Shown: one piece after another, positions 1 through 8,697 of the stretch
Numbering within the stretch: position 1 is the stretch's first letter
Layout of the letters: each line of letters starts with the position of its first letter
Source of the DNA: Phosphoribacter sp037045045
GTDB lineage: Bacteria > Actinomycetota > Actinomycetes > Actinomycetales > Dermatophilaceae
Direction of reading: 5' to 3'
Length of the DNA: 64,000 bases
Assembly (NCBI GenBank): GCA_037045045.1
Contig: JBAOHL010000001.1
Span: 1-64,000 of the forward strand
Notes under the pieces: model-generated
The model's database searches: none
The model's input: only the letters and a program-made list of their open reading frames with translations
What the model was told of the DNA's origin: nothing
Program-made: the position numbers and the translations under genes

Positions 1-391
1 CCTGCCGGGTGTTGCGAGGGATGGTCCACTGGGTTCCGTCGGAGTTGTAGCGCCGGGAGACGGTGATTTCGGCGCACGTCACGACGTCCGGACCCAGCGC
101 GTCCTCGAGCAGGGCGACATCGGAGTCGTCCAGCGTGAACGTCGCCTCGATGGGGACGGTGGAGTCGATCAGTTGATCCTTGCGGTCCTTCGCGAGAAGC
201 CAGCGTGGGTAGTCGTGCTTCTCCTGGAAGCTGCCACCGTCGACTGGGTTCAGCCGGTACAGCGCCGACAGGACGGCGGTCTTCCCTGACTCGTTCATAC
301 CGACGAGGCAGGTGACGCTCTGATCGACGTCAATCGCGCCGCTGTCGATGATGTTGCGGAACTTGCGGACGCGAAACCTGGCCAGCTGCAT
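1..391 (-). CDS. AAA/OLD-like ATPase, N-terminal part (runs off the window)
   Basis: The first 130 codons are visible and no stop is reached. The protein opens with an R-x-F-R-N segment and then a Walker A, GMNESGKTA, at residues 31-39, followed by a DYPR motif near residue 60. This arrangement (FRN...GxNESGKT...DYPR) is typical of AAA ATPases of the OLD/SMC-like class, often fused to TOPRIM nucleases or used as defence ATPases; the C-terminus that would decide this is outside the window. The ATG at 391 has GGGAG about 10 nt upstream. It lies downstream of the methylase gene but behind a strong hairpin, so it probably has its own promoter or is attenuated. I infer a role linked to the neighbouring restriction-like genes. 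Confidence 0.8.
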   Translation of the reverse strand, partial: MQLARFRVRKFRNIIDSGAIDVDQSVTCLVGMNESGKTAVLSALYRLNPVDGGSFQEKHDYPRWLLAKDRKDQLIDSTVPIEATFTLDDSDVALLEDALGPDVVTCAEITVSRRYNSDGTQWTIPRNTRQ

Positions 392-484
392 TCGTGTGGT
401 GCTCCCGTTCTCCCTCAAGACTGGTTTGAGTCTAGGGACGACCACCGACACAAACGGTGTGTTGTGTGCGAAGGACTTGCCTCG

Positions 485-536
485 GCGACCGGTCATCGGT
501 CGCCCGCCTGGTCGGCGGGTGCCGATGACCGGTCGC
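485..536 (-). terminator. Long hairpin between methylase and ATPase genes
   Basis: Two perfect 15-nt arms (485-499 and 522-536) enclose a second 6-bp stem (503-508 with 514-519), giving about 21 base pairs almost without interruption. It begins 5 nt after the methylase stop codon. There is no clear T-run on the minus strand, as is common in high-GC terminators. It could also be a processing or attenuation element controlling the ATPase gene. Confidence 0.75.
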
Positions 537-540
537 TGAG

Positions 541-1596
541 TCAGTCCATCGACTTGACGTGGGATTCGATGAAGGCGATCTCGTCGGCGTCGAGCCCGTA
601 CTTGGTGTACAACTGCTGGTCGATCTCCGGGATCGACCTGGACCAGTCGATGTCCGAAGCAGACGTGAAGTCCTGGTTCGGGACGTGTCGCCAGGTGTGC
701 GCTGCGGTGTGTTGCGTCACCTTGAGGACCCCGAGCATCGCTCGCGCGAACTTCGACTTCACGTACTTCAGCAGCGCCTCGGCCTCTGCCTCGGTGCTGA
801 ACGAGCCGATGGTGAGAAACGTGCTGGTCACCGCGACCCCCGGCCCGAGAACGGTCGGGTTGTTCAGCGCTACGCCGAAGAAGTCGGTTGTCGCCCCCGT
901 CCCGTTCGCCTCGGGGAGGGCAACCTTGTAAGCATCGAAAGCAGGAGGGCCGGTGATGTAGGCGCGTCGGAGCCAGCGGGTGGTGCGCTTCCTTTCGAAC
1001 AGGCCGAGCACCTGAACGTAGGCGTGCTCATCAGAAGGCTTGTCTTTGTGGAAGAGGGTGGGGAGTCGACCAAAAGCGTTGGCATCGAGCTTGTACGGGT
1101 TGTTCTTCGACATCAGAGCCCGTGCGCCGGGGTTCTCTTCGTGCATCTTGTCGGTGTAGCGATGTTGACGATCGTTGGTGATGCCCCGGTCAGTGAGCGA
1201 GGAACCATGGAGGGCCTCGACCTTATGCAGGATCGTGTGTAGATCGAGGTGCTTGGTGAAGAAGCCGATCGGACCGAGTTCGCGCTCAGCGTCGCGGTAG
1301 GTGACGGCGATGCCCCCCTTGATGGGATCCGCGAGACCTGGAAACAGGCGATTCGAGTCCGGCTCGAAAAGTGCCACCATCAGGTGCTCATCCGCGAGCA
1401 TCTTCTTGTTCCACGGCTTCGGCGTGAAGCCCGCGTTGGAGAGGAATCGCGCCGGCGTGATGAGCACGACCTTGGTACCGACCTCGTACGCCGCGTCCAT
1501 GAACCTGTCGTAGATCGGCATGTTGTGGGTCGACTCGCCGACTGAATCCTCCTGGTAGGGCGGGTTGCCGATGACGACGTCGAACTTTTTGCTCAT
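541..1596 (-). CDS. Eco57I-type N6-adenine methylase subunit carrying NPPY, without AdoMet motif
   Basis: This 351-aa protein starts directly with FDVVIGNPPYQ: the catalytic motif IV NPPY is at residues 11-14, followed by an MPIYDRFMDAA segment typical of Eco57I-type modification domains. There is no motif I (the glycine-rich AdoMet loop) before it, so it cannot be a complete methyltransferase alone. The AdoMet-binding half may come from the C-terminus of the upstream helicase or from the 215-aa methylase two genes upstream. The ATG lies 1 nt after the stop that the helicase frame would use if its frameshift were repaired (1598-1600), so coupled translation is likely. The C-terminal half, probably target recognition, has no motif I recognise. 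Confidence 0.8.
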   Translation of the reverse strand: MSKKFDVVIGNPPYQEDSVGESTHNMPIYDRFMDAAYEVGTKVVLITPARFLSNAGFTPKPWNKKMLADEHLMVALFEPDSNRLFPGLADPIKGGIAVTYRDAERELGPIGFFTKHLDLHTILHKVEALHGSSLTDRGITNDRQHRYTDKMHEENPGARALMSKNNPYKLDANAFGRLPTLFHKDKPSDEHAYVQVLGLFERKRTTRWLRRAYITGPPAFDAYKVALPEANGTGATTDFFGVALNNPTVLGPGVAVTSTFLTIGSFSTEAEAEALLKYVKSKFARAMLGVLKVTQHTAAHTWRHVPNQDFTSASDIDWSRSIPEIDQQLYTKYGLDADEIAFIESHVKSMD

Positions 1597-1664
1597 GTCA
1601 GTTACCTTCCGTCAGCATCTCGTCAACCGTTGCCTGCCGCTCGTCCGAGCCCATCCTCGCGAGG

Positions 1665-4600
1665 TTACCCACCCTGAAGTGGCCAGAGTCCTGGATCCAT
1701 GCCTTGCGATCGGGCACGCCACCGGAGACGGCTTCTATGAGTGATGCGGTGCAGGATTTCGTTGTGGCTCATCTCGAAGAGCTGTGACGTGAGGATGTGC
1801 TTGAGTCGCTCATCCTGGTCCGGGAACGCGGCGGCCAGGCCGGTGTCGAGGCGTCGGACGAGCTCCATAAGGAACAGTCCAGCGGTGGAGAACAGGTCAG
1901 CGAAGGTCTTGGTGGGGTCGGTGAAGATGCCCGGGTTCTCTGCCTCCACGGTGTCGACCATCATCTTCACCACTGGTTGCGGGGTGAAGACCAGGGACGT
2001 CTTCTGCTGCGGGATGTAGGCGAAGATGTTCTCGGTTTGCGCGTCGTCGAAGTAGTCCGCCAGGGCTTCCTTCTTGTCGAGGAACTCCTGCACTGACTGG
2101 TCGAAGACTGCTTCGTCGAACATGCCCGGGACTTTCGTGACCGTGCCGTTTTCTTCGGTGACGTCCTGGCCGTCGCGCAGCAGCCGGAACTCGGTCTCGG
2201 TGATTCCAGTGATCTCCTCGAAAACATCATCGGGGGTGTAGTCGTCGAAGTTGGACAGTCGCATCCCACGATCGCCGTAGGCCATGAGGAACATCGGGAT
2301 GGTGCGAGCGAAACCGCGCAGGTGGGAGCGGGCGTCGTCCATGGTCTGGTTCGCGCGCTTCTGTTCCTTCTTGGTCTCCTCGCGGGTGACCACCTCCGGA
2401 ACGATCTCCCGCATCGTTTCCTCGACGATCGACAGGATGTCTTTCTTGAGCGCCTCGTCCTGCTCGGCCTTCCTGGCCTGTACCGCTTCGGCTTCGGCCT
2501 GCGTGGCGGCGTTCTTCAGTTCGTCGTCGAGGTGCTTGTTGGCGATGGTGTGCTCGGTATACGCGCGCTCGACCCGGTTCTTGACGACCTGTTCGGTGCG
2601 CTTCTCATCGCGTTCGACCTGCTTGGTTGTGAGCCCGTACTCCTCCCTCAACTCCTCGCGCTTATGCCTGGTCTGTTCTGTTACTGCCTCAGCGATCTTT
2701 CTCGCCGCGGTGGCCGGCGGAGTGTCCGTTTCGACGCTCGGGAGGTCCTCGATTCGGTAGACGGGCTGACCGAGCTCCTTGATCTTCGGGTTGATCACCG
2801 TCTCCGCGTCGACCTTGACGGTTCCGTCAGGGTCGGTGACCGGTGGCGGCTGCGGGATCTCGAGCGGCTGCCCGTTCTTGACCTTGCCCTGGTTCGCGGT
2901 CGGCAGCTTGTCCAGGATCTCCTTGACGTGCTCGGAGTAGCGGAAGATGCCAGCGACGTTCGCGAAGAGCAGGTTCGACAGGAACCCTCGGCGCACAACT
3001 TCCCGAGCCTTGAATACCTGCGGGAAGGTCAGCACCTGTGCGGCGTTGAGCTCGATCATCCGGCCCTCGGCGTCCTCACCCAGGACGGGGAAGAAGTTGA
3101 GTAACGTGCGGATGTTCTCTCGCCGCACCCCCGGGTCACCCGAGGGGTTGGCGTGCAGGTTGTTCGCGAAGGCGTCGAAGATCGTCAGTGTGCGTTCGGG
3201 CGCGAAGTCAAAGATGTAGGCGTTCTGCTTCTGGAACACCTGCCCGCCGCGCTCGAACGTGCAGGGGTTCTGCGCCCGGAACGCCGCCTGCATGTACAGG
3301 GCCGGGGAGGACAGATCGGACAGCATGATCACTGCGGTCCACTCCGGCACCGTGACGCCAGTGGTCAGCTGCCCCACGGACAGGGTGATCGTTTTGCCAC
3401 CCGATGCCTCGGCGTGGGCGATGGCTGCGCGTACCCGGTTGAGGGCCTTGTCGGCGGCGACCGAATCGGTGTCGTCTTCGGTCTTCCCGTCGCCGGCGGC
3501 CAGGACGACCGTGTAGTCCTTGAAGACGTCATGCTTCTTCAGTAGCCGCTCCAGAGCTTTCGCGGAGGCGACCCGGTTGAGTAACCAGAAGGAGTGGCGG
3601 ATCTCGTCGCGCAGTTCCGGGGTGGAGAACGGGTACTTCTCGTTGGTGGCCATGCAGTCGAGGAACTTGATGACCTCGGTCTCGTGCTCGAAGAACCCGT
3701 TGTCCTTGGTCGCGAAGAACTCGTTGAGGTCGAACGCGTAGTCGATGTTTGCCCCGTCTTCGTCGATGGCAACACCCTCGGCCAGACGATCGGTGATCAT
3801 CCGCGAGATCTGGTAGGTCCACAGGTTGAGCGTCGGCAACGCCGCGTACGGGTTCTCCTGTCCCAACTGGTCCCACTGTTGGCCGGCGACCTGCTCGTCC
3901 TCGTAGGTCCAGTTGAAGATCTGGTCCTGGCCGAACTTGCCAGCCGCCAGTGCTTTGAACGGGGTACCCGACAGATGCAGGGTCCTTGCGCGTGTGATCT
4001 GCTCGAACGCGACGTCGGTCTTGGTGGTGTCGATACCCTCGTGAGCCTCGTCGATGACCAGCAGGTCCCAGGCGAACTGCGATATGTGCCGGAGCTTGTC
4101 GTAGGGGCCACCAAAGTACTGGGAGCCCTTGAGGTCTTGGAGCGACACGAACTCGACGATGCGCGGGTCCTCGTCCTGGCGGTCGCGTGAGTAGGCGCGC
4201 CACTGCTCCCGCGTCATCGGGGAACGGCCGGCCAGCGAGGGCGACTCAGAGACGAACTTGAACGTCGTCTGGTGTCCGATGAAGCGTGTGAAGTCGTCGA
4301 ACCATGAGTTGGCGATTGCCGGGCGGTTGGTGACGATCAGTACGCGGCGCACGTCGAGCGTGCGTATCAGGTCGTAGGTGGTCAGCGTCTTACCGAACCG
4401 CGGCTTTGCGTTCCACAACACCTCGGCGTTGCCGGCCGCGAAGGCTGCGACTGCCTGGTCGACCGCAGCCTGCTGCTCGGGCCGCAGGACGTAATCGTCG
4501 ATCCCGTCCATCTGGGCGGTGGAGAAGTCTTGGCCGGCGAAGTCGTTGAAGTACTCCAGCGACTTCTTCGGCGCGCCGTTGAAGTGGTGCCACTCCGTCC

Positions 4601-4886
4601 GGTGCGGGGTGGTCTCACGCTCCACGCCCTGTTGCTTGAGGTAGGCGTGGAAGTCGTGGTCGGTGAAGCGTCCGCCAGCCTCGGTCGTGAACAGAGCACG
4701 CCGGGACCACTCCAGCTTCTTCTCGATCGACAGCTGCGATGCCTGCTGGGCCACGCGCTCGGCTGCCGTCTGTTGATCGGTGTACCCGATCTTCTCCCAG
4801 CCCGCGTACTTCGGCAGATCCGGCGTCGACCAGGAATAGATGACCGGCCGGATCTCCCGGTACGTGTTGATCTTCGGGCTAGGCAT
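1665..4886 (-). CDS. GIY-YIG-like / DEAH helicase restriction subunit (C-terminal frameshift)
   Basis: A 1073-aa protein. Residues 14-45 resemble a GIY-YIG/T5orf172 nuclease fold (VIYSW ... EKIGYT ... AERVAQQ). The helicase core follows: Walker A KPRFGKT (161-167), DEAH (279-282), SGTP (306-309), and a late Q-x-x-x-R motif in YMQAAFRAQNP. A charged, probably coiled-coil stretch precedes a C-terminal methylase-like segment with motif X (FTPQPVV) and a degenerate motif I (DLFSTAGLFL). ATG 4886 overlaps the upstream TGA as TGATG, which fixes the start. After EILHRIT the frame runs into 24 unrelated residues; removing one base near 1733-1742 restores a plausible tail (EAVSGGVPDRKAWIQD...) ending at 1598, 1 nt before the next start. 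The proposed role is ATP-driven DNA translocation and cleavage. Confidence 0.85.
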   Translation of the reverse strand: MPSPKINTYREIRPVIYSWSTPDLPKYAGWEKIGYTDQQTAAERVAQQASQLSIEKKLEWSRRALFTTEAGGRFTDHDFHAYLKQQGVERETTPHRTEWHHFNGAPKKSLEYFNDFAGQDFSTAQMDGIDDYVLRPEQQAAVDQAVAAFAAGNAEVLWNAKPRFGKTLTTYDLIRTLDVRRVLIVTNRPAIANSWFDDFTRFIGHQTTFKFVSESPSLAGRSPMTREQWRAYSRDRQDEDPRIVEFVSLQDLKGSQYFGGPYDKLRHISQFAWDLLVIDEAHEGIDTTKTDVAFEQITRARTLHLSGTPFKALAAGKFGQDQIFNWTYEDEQVAGQQWDQLGQENPYAALPTLNLWTYQISRMITDRLAEGVAIDEDGANIDYAFDLNEFFATKDNGFFEHETEVIKFLDCMATNEKYPFSTPELRDEIRHSFWLLNRVASAKALERLLKKHDVFKDYTVVLAAGDGKTEDDTDSVAADKALNRVRAAIAHAEASGGKTITLSVGQLTTGVTVPEWTAVIMLSDLSSPALYMQAAFRAQNPCTFERGGQVFQKQNAYIFDFAPERTLTIFDAFANNLHANPSGDPGVRRENIRTLLNFFPVLGEDAEGRMIELNAAQVLTFPQVFKAREVVRRGFLSNLLFANVAGIFRYSEHVKEILDKLPTANQGKVKNGQPLEIPQPPPVTDPDGTVKVDAETVINPKIKELGQPVYRIEDLPSVETDTPPATAARKIAEAVTEQTRHKREELREEYGLTTKQVERDEKRTEQVVKNRVERAYTEHTIANKHLDDELKNAATQAEAEAVQARKAEQDEALKKDILSIVEETMREIVPEVVTREETKKEQKRANQTMDDARSHLRGFARTIPMFLMAYGDRGMRLSNFDDYTPDDVFEEITGITETEFRLLRDGQDVTEENGTVTKVPGMFDEAVFDQSVQEFLDKKEALADYFDDAQTENIFAYIPQQKTSLVFTPQPVVKMMVDTVEAENPGIFTDPTKTFADLFSTAGLFLMELVRRLDTGLAAAFPDQDERLKHILTSQLFEMSHNEILHRITHRSRLRWRARSQGMDPGLWPLQGG

Positions 4887-5533
4887 CAATCCCTCGCATC
4901 CTGGTGGACTCGGTCAATCCGGCACGGCTGGTAGGTGTCGTAAACGGTGAAGTCGAAGACGTAGTTGTCACGCAGCGAGGCGAGCGTGAACGGCTCCCGT
5001 TGGACCATCCCCGGCTGGTCGTCGATCCGGTGCCACCACGAAAACTGGATGTCCCGCCCGTCGGCGGTCTGACCTGTGAGGGTGTTGCCGCAGACGATGT
5101 TCAGGTCGATCAGGTGGGTGGCGGCGCGATGCAAGTCGGTGTGTGGGCCGACGGGCGTTCCGCGGCCCTGATGGAAACCCACGAACTCGGCGAGCATGGC
5201 CGCCTTCGCGTCGTGGTGGTTATCCTCCAGCAACTCGATCCCATAGATCGATGCCAGCGAGAACAGTGATTCCTGCTCCCACTTCTCCGCTGGGTACCGC
5301 TTCGCGATACCGGCCAGTTTCCGGCGCAGGATCGCCACGAGGAAGTTGCCATCCCCGGCCGAAGGCTCGAGGAATGTCTTGTCGACGAAGCCGGGGCCAG
5401 TCTCCAGATCCTCGCGAACCAAATCCAGCATCTGCTCGACCATGTGGCGCGGGGTGAACACCTCCCCGTAGGTCTTGACGCGGTGGCGCGACTTCACTAC
5501 CTGCTCCTCGACAATCATCTCAGTTATCGTCAT
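4886..5533 (-). CDS. Small N6-adenine DNA methyltransferase subunit with AdoMet motif, lacking NPPY
   Basis: A 215-aa protein with motif X (VFTPR, residues 25-29), a textbook motif I (LEPSAGDGNFL, 55-65), and an acidic motif II (YGIELLEDN, about 97-105). A motif III-like LNIVCGNTL follows, but no [DNS]PP[YFW] catalytic tetrapeptide appears before the stop. Thus it can bind AdoMet but should not methylate DNA alone. ATG 5533 was chosen because the methylase similarity starts there; an upstream extension to 5671 would overlap the tnpC-like gene. It is the first gene of the cargo operon and its stop overlaps the helicase start. Confidence 0.85.
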   Translation of the reverse strand: MTITEMIVEEQVVKSRHRVKTYGEVFTPRHMVEQMLDLVREDLETGPGFVDKTFLEPSAGDGNFLVAILRRKLAGIAKRYPAEKWEQESLFSLASIYGIELLEDNHHDAKAAMLAEFVGFHQGRGTPVGPHTDLHRAATHLIDLNIVCGNTLTGQTADGRDIQFSWWHRIDDQPGMVQREPFTLASLRDNYVFDFTVYDTYQPCRIDRVHQDARD

Positions 5534-5570
5534 GCGGACTCCATCGGCTCGAACGAACACCCCAGGGTGG

Positions 5571-6182
5571 TCATGAGCGCACTCCGAGTGGCCTGACCGC
5601 CGCGCCGGCCTCAGCCAGACTTGCCACGTCCTCAGCATGGGCCTGCCGCGAGGCGGCGAGATCAGCTTCAAGGACCTTGACGACGCGGCGTAGCTCGGTC
5701 ACCTGACTGCGCAGTCTTGAGTTGTCGGCGAGCAGTCGCTCATTGGCAATCCGCAGTTCGGCGTGAGCCTCGGGGTCAATCTCTGCGCCGCTATTGAGTT
5801 GGCTGCCGAGCCAACGCTGACGTTGACGCTCAAGGGTTCCGATCTGGGCCCTGAGCTCCATGATGGTCGCGGCCTGACGTTCCACTTTCGACGTCAGCAC
5901 GCGACGGTCCGCCCGGAGCCCAAGGGCAACATCAGCCGTCGCACTCCCGCCAGACTGGCCGTCGCGCACCGCACCCGCCGCTCTAGCGACAGCCTCGCGC
6001 AGGCTGTCATGTGTGTAGACGAACTGGCGTGACACCCCTGCCGCGCGTGCGACCGTCGAGATGTTCATCTCACCGCCCTGGGCAGCGAGATGATCGAGCG
6101 CCGTCAGGACTGCTCGTTGTTTGGCAGCTGAGGTGTCGGCGCGGTTACGTTGCAGGGCGGCCACCGCTGCATCAGTGGTCAT
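5571..6182 (-). CDS. tnpC: TnpC-like accessory protein (DUF6262 type)
   Basis: A 203-aa protein. The N-terminal half has a helix-turn-helix-like segment (ISTVARAAGVSRQFVYTH, around residues 38-55), typical of the small third protein of Tn554-type transposition modules. The C-terminal half is a predicted coiled coil rich in L, R, E and Q. The start overlaps the end of tnpB by 11 nt, so the three recombination genes are translated together. In Tn554, TnpC influences orientation and frequency of transposition; that role is carried over here by family resemblance only. It sits between the recombinases and the methylase-helicase cargo. Confidence 0.75.
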   Translation of the reverse strand: MTTDAAVAALQRNRADTSAAKQRAVLTALDHLAAQGGEMNISTVARAAGVSRQFVYTHDSLREAVARAAGAVRDGQSGGSATADVALGLRADRRVLTSKVERQAATIMELRAQIGTLERQRQRWLGSQLNSGAEIDPEAHAELRIANERLLADNSRLRSQVTELRRVVKVLEADLAASRQAHAEDVASLAEAGAAVRPLGVRS

Positions 6183-8697
6183 GGCTGGTCTCCAGGAGTT
6201 GGCGCAGGTCGATGAGTCGGGTGGCCGTCGCCCGGCGGCGGATGTCGGCCATCCTGCCAATGGCCCTGCGAATCGCTTCGCGTTCGTGTTCGGGCAAGCC
6301 GTCGATGTATGCGTCGATGCCGTCGATGATGGTGCTGGTGTCCTTAATCCTGGCCTCGTAGTGATCCAACAGATGCTGTTGGGAGTTGATGACTCGCGCC
6401 CGCTCCAACTTCACCCGCAGCGCATGCCGTTTGGCCTCCATCCCGTCGCGTTCGAGAGGGTCAACGAGGAAGAACGGGCACGACTCACACGCGTGGTCGA
6501 CCATGCAGCCGTGGCCACCAGCGGCGACGTTCTGGGGCTCGGTGCAGTGCCCGAGTGACACGGCGACCTTCGTGAATCCATCTCGCTCCCGATCCGCGCT
6601 GATGACCTCGCCATGGATGTTCAAGCGGCGCGGCGCGACTGCTTCGAGGGCCCTCTTCCGTCGTCTCGCGGTGACCTTGAAGTAGGCCATCGTCGTGTTG
6701 AAACTGCTGTGCCCCATGTACTCCTGCAACACGTCCGGTGGGGTCGTTGACCGACCTTCAGCATCGGTGGCGTCCGCGAAGCGCTGTGCGAAGGCGTGCC
6801 GGAACGAGTAGGCATCCAGTTTCGTGAGGTCGAAATGAATGAGGTTGCCTTCAGGGCCTTCCGCGGGTCCCTCGTAGGGAGCCTTCTCCAGGACCGCAGC
6901 AACCAAGTCTTGGACGCGCGCTTGGAGGTAGGTCGAGTTCCACGGCTTGTCGACCCCCGGCCTATGTACCGAGGGAAACAGCCATTCCGACTCGATGGCG
7001 TGGTCGCGCTTGATCTGCTGCCATTTGCGGATGACGTCGTGCGTCTCTTGATGGATCGGGAGCCGTTTGCCCATCGTGTATGGAGGCTTGCACCGCTCCC
7101 ACTCAAGGTAGGGCGAGCCCTGGTTGTCGTAGGAGATGCAGTCGTCCTTGAGCCGCACCGTTTCCGTGGTGCGCCGTCCGCACCGTTCTTGAAGGAAGAG
7201 CATGACGCGCGCCTCGGCCGTCAAGTAGGGCGTACGGCGCTGGACCAGCGTCAGGTTATCCATGAGGTGGTCGATGATCGGCTGGGGAACGAACCGGAAG
7301 GCGTCATCACCATCGCGGGTGCGCGATCTGGTTCCGCGTGGGCGGTGCTTAGCGAGGTCGACGGCGAAGGTGGACGGAATGTCTCCCCAGGAGTCGAGAA
7401 GAGCCTCATCGCGGCGACAGTGGGCGACGAACCTGTTGAGTAGGCCAATCTGGCGACGCTGGGTGTGATCCAGGTGCCAGCGCTTCCGGATCCCGCTGAC
7501 GATTGCATCCATGTCCGGTCGGCCAAGCGCATTGCGCGGTGTACCGCGAGCAGTCAGGATCTCGTCGATCAGAACCACCATGTGGAGCAGGTACCCGACG
7601 TCCTGCCTGCCGCGGGGCGCTGAGCGGATCCAGCTCTCGTAGGACTGCGCGATCCACCGCGCTTGGATCGGGCTGAGATCTACCTTCGCGTTCGGCCCCA
7701 CAGGCAGAGTTGATTGGGTTAGTTCGAGGTCGCGCAGATAGATGATTCTCGGGTCACGGGTGTCCGTTCCCGACCACGCGCGGTGCGCGTCGTCGATGTG
7801 ACGCTGCCATTCGTTGAGCATCCCTGCCCGCGAAGCGTTGTCGGTGGCCATCCCCAAAAGGTCGTGGCCGACGACGGAGGTGCAGCCACGGCGAAGCAGC
7901 GCTCGGTAGGTGCCTCGCAGGTCGGAGGTCGACAGAACGCCACCGCCGAGGTCTCGCTGCTGGATCGCGTAGAGGAACTCCCAGCGCACTGGCTCAGGTA
8001 GCACGCCGAACGGGACGGCCGCCGACCGAGAATATGTGGTGAGGGATCGGTCCGCCGGGGGTTCCCGAGTCGTGCGGACCCATGTGTCGGCATCGACCGG
8101 GAGTCCGGGTACTCCGCCGCCTCGCTCCCACTTGCGGTACGCCGCTTGGTGGCTATGGCAGAGGCCGTTCTTGCGTGTGGTGTCTCGTGGACAAGCCCCG
8201 GCGCGGCAGCGGGGCAGCGGTGGAAATGGCCCTGGGTCCACGGCAGCGATCCATGACGCGACGTCGGTGGCACCGACTTGCTTCTTGGCCCACTTGGTGA
8301 ACCTGGCGTGATGCGAGTGGCACAAGCCTTTCCCGCCGTGACTGCGTTTGCAGCCACCAACTGCGCAGCCGACCTTGGCTTCGAATCGAAGGGGCGGATC
8401 AGCTTGCAAGGCCCACTCATTCAGCGAGAGGGCAGTTCCGGAGCGCTTGTGGTCGGTACGGCATGAGTGACACATGGCAGCTCGGGGAAGGAGCGTGGTG
8501 CATCCCGACCGGACGCAGTAGCCGGCCGAGGTTCTGAGGTTGTCGGGGTCGGGGGTGAAGACTAGGGTCTCGAAGTCGAACTCACCTGGACGCCAGTCGC
8601 GGACGATGCTGCCTTTCAGGTGATCCACCCATGCCTCGGCAGGTGCTGGTTTGGGGTCGACCAGCGCGGAGGAAAGAGCGCGAAGGGCGGTGCTCAT
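6172..8697 (-). CDS. tnpB: TnpB-like large tyrosine recombinase
   Basis: An 841-aa site-specific recombinase. The N-terminal third carries three Cys/His clusters that look like small zinc-binding units (CVRSGC...CHSC, CKRSHG...CHSH, CRAGAC...CHSH). The catalytic domain shows the active-site arginine (QERCGRRTTE), the second box (YSFRHAFAQ), the GH of LGH-type box III (YMGHSS) and the tyrosine (TTMAYFK). It is longer than Tn554 TnpB (about 630 aa) mainly because of the N-terminus. The start overlaps the tnpA stop by ATGA. It should act with TnpA to cut and join the element ends. Confidence 0.88.
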   Translation of the reverse strand: MSTALRALSSALVDPKPAPAEAWVDHLKGSIVRDWRPGEFDFETLVFTPDPDNLRTSAGYCVRSGCTTLLPRAAMCHSCRTDHKRSGTALSLNEWALQADPPLRFEAKVGCAVGGCKRSHGGKGLCHSHHARFTKWAKKQVGATDVASWIAAVDPGPFPPLPRCRAGACPRDTTRKNGLCHSHQAAYRKWERGGGVPGLPVDADTWVRTTREPPADRSLTTYSRSAAVPFGVLPEPVRWEFLYAIQQRDLGGGVLSTSDLRGTYRALLRRGCTSVVGHDLLGMATDNASRAGMLNEWQRHIDDAHRAWSGTDTRDPRIIYLRDLELTQSTLPVGPNAKVDLSPIQARWIAQSYESWIRSAPRGRQDVGYLLHMVVLIDEILTARGTPRNALGRPDMDAIVSGIRKRWHLDHTQRRQIGLLNRFVAHCRRDEALLDSWGDIPSTFAVDLAKHRPRGTRSRTRDGDDAFRFVPQPIIDHLMDNLTLVQRRTPYLTAEARVMLFLQERCGRRTTETVRLKDDCISYDNQGSPYLEWERCKPPYTMGKRLPIHQETHDVIRKWQQIKRDHAIESEWLFPSVHRPGVDKPWNSTYLQARVQDLVAAVLEKAPYEGPAEGPEGNLIHFDLTKLDAYSFRHAFAQRFADATDAEGRSTTPPDVLQEYMGHSSFNTTMAYFKVTARRRKRALEAVAPRRLNIHGEVISADRERDGFTKVAVSLGHCTEPQNVAAGGHGCMVDHACESCPFFLVDPLERDGMEAKRHALRVKLERARVINSQQHLLDHYEARIKDTSTIIDGIDAYIDGLPEHEREAIRRAIGRMADIRRRATATRLIDLRQLLETSHDH

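Noticed and set aside
4886..5671. Upstream start (5671) for the small methylase
   Set aside because: It would overlap the tnpC-like gene by 100 nt, and the added 46 residues look like a mirror of that gene.
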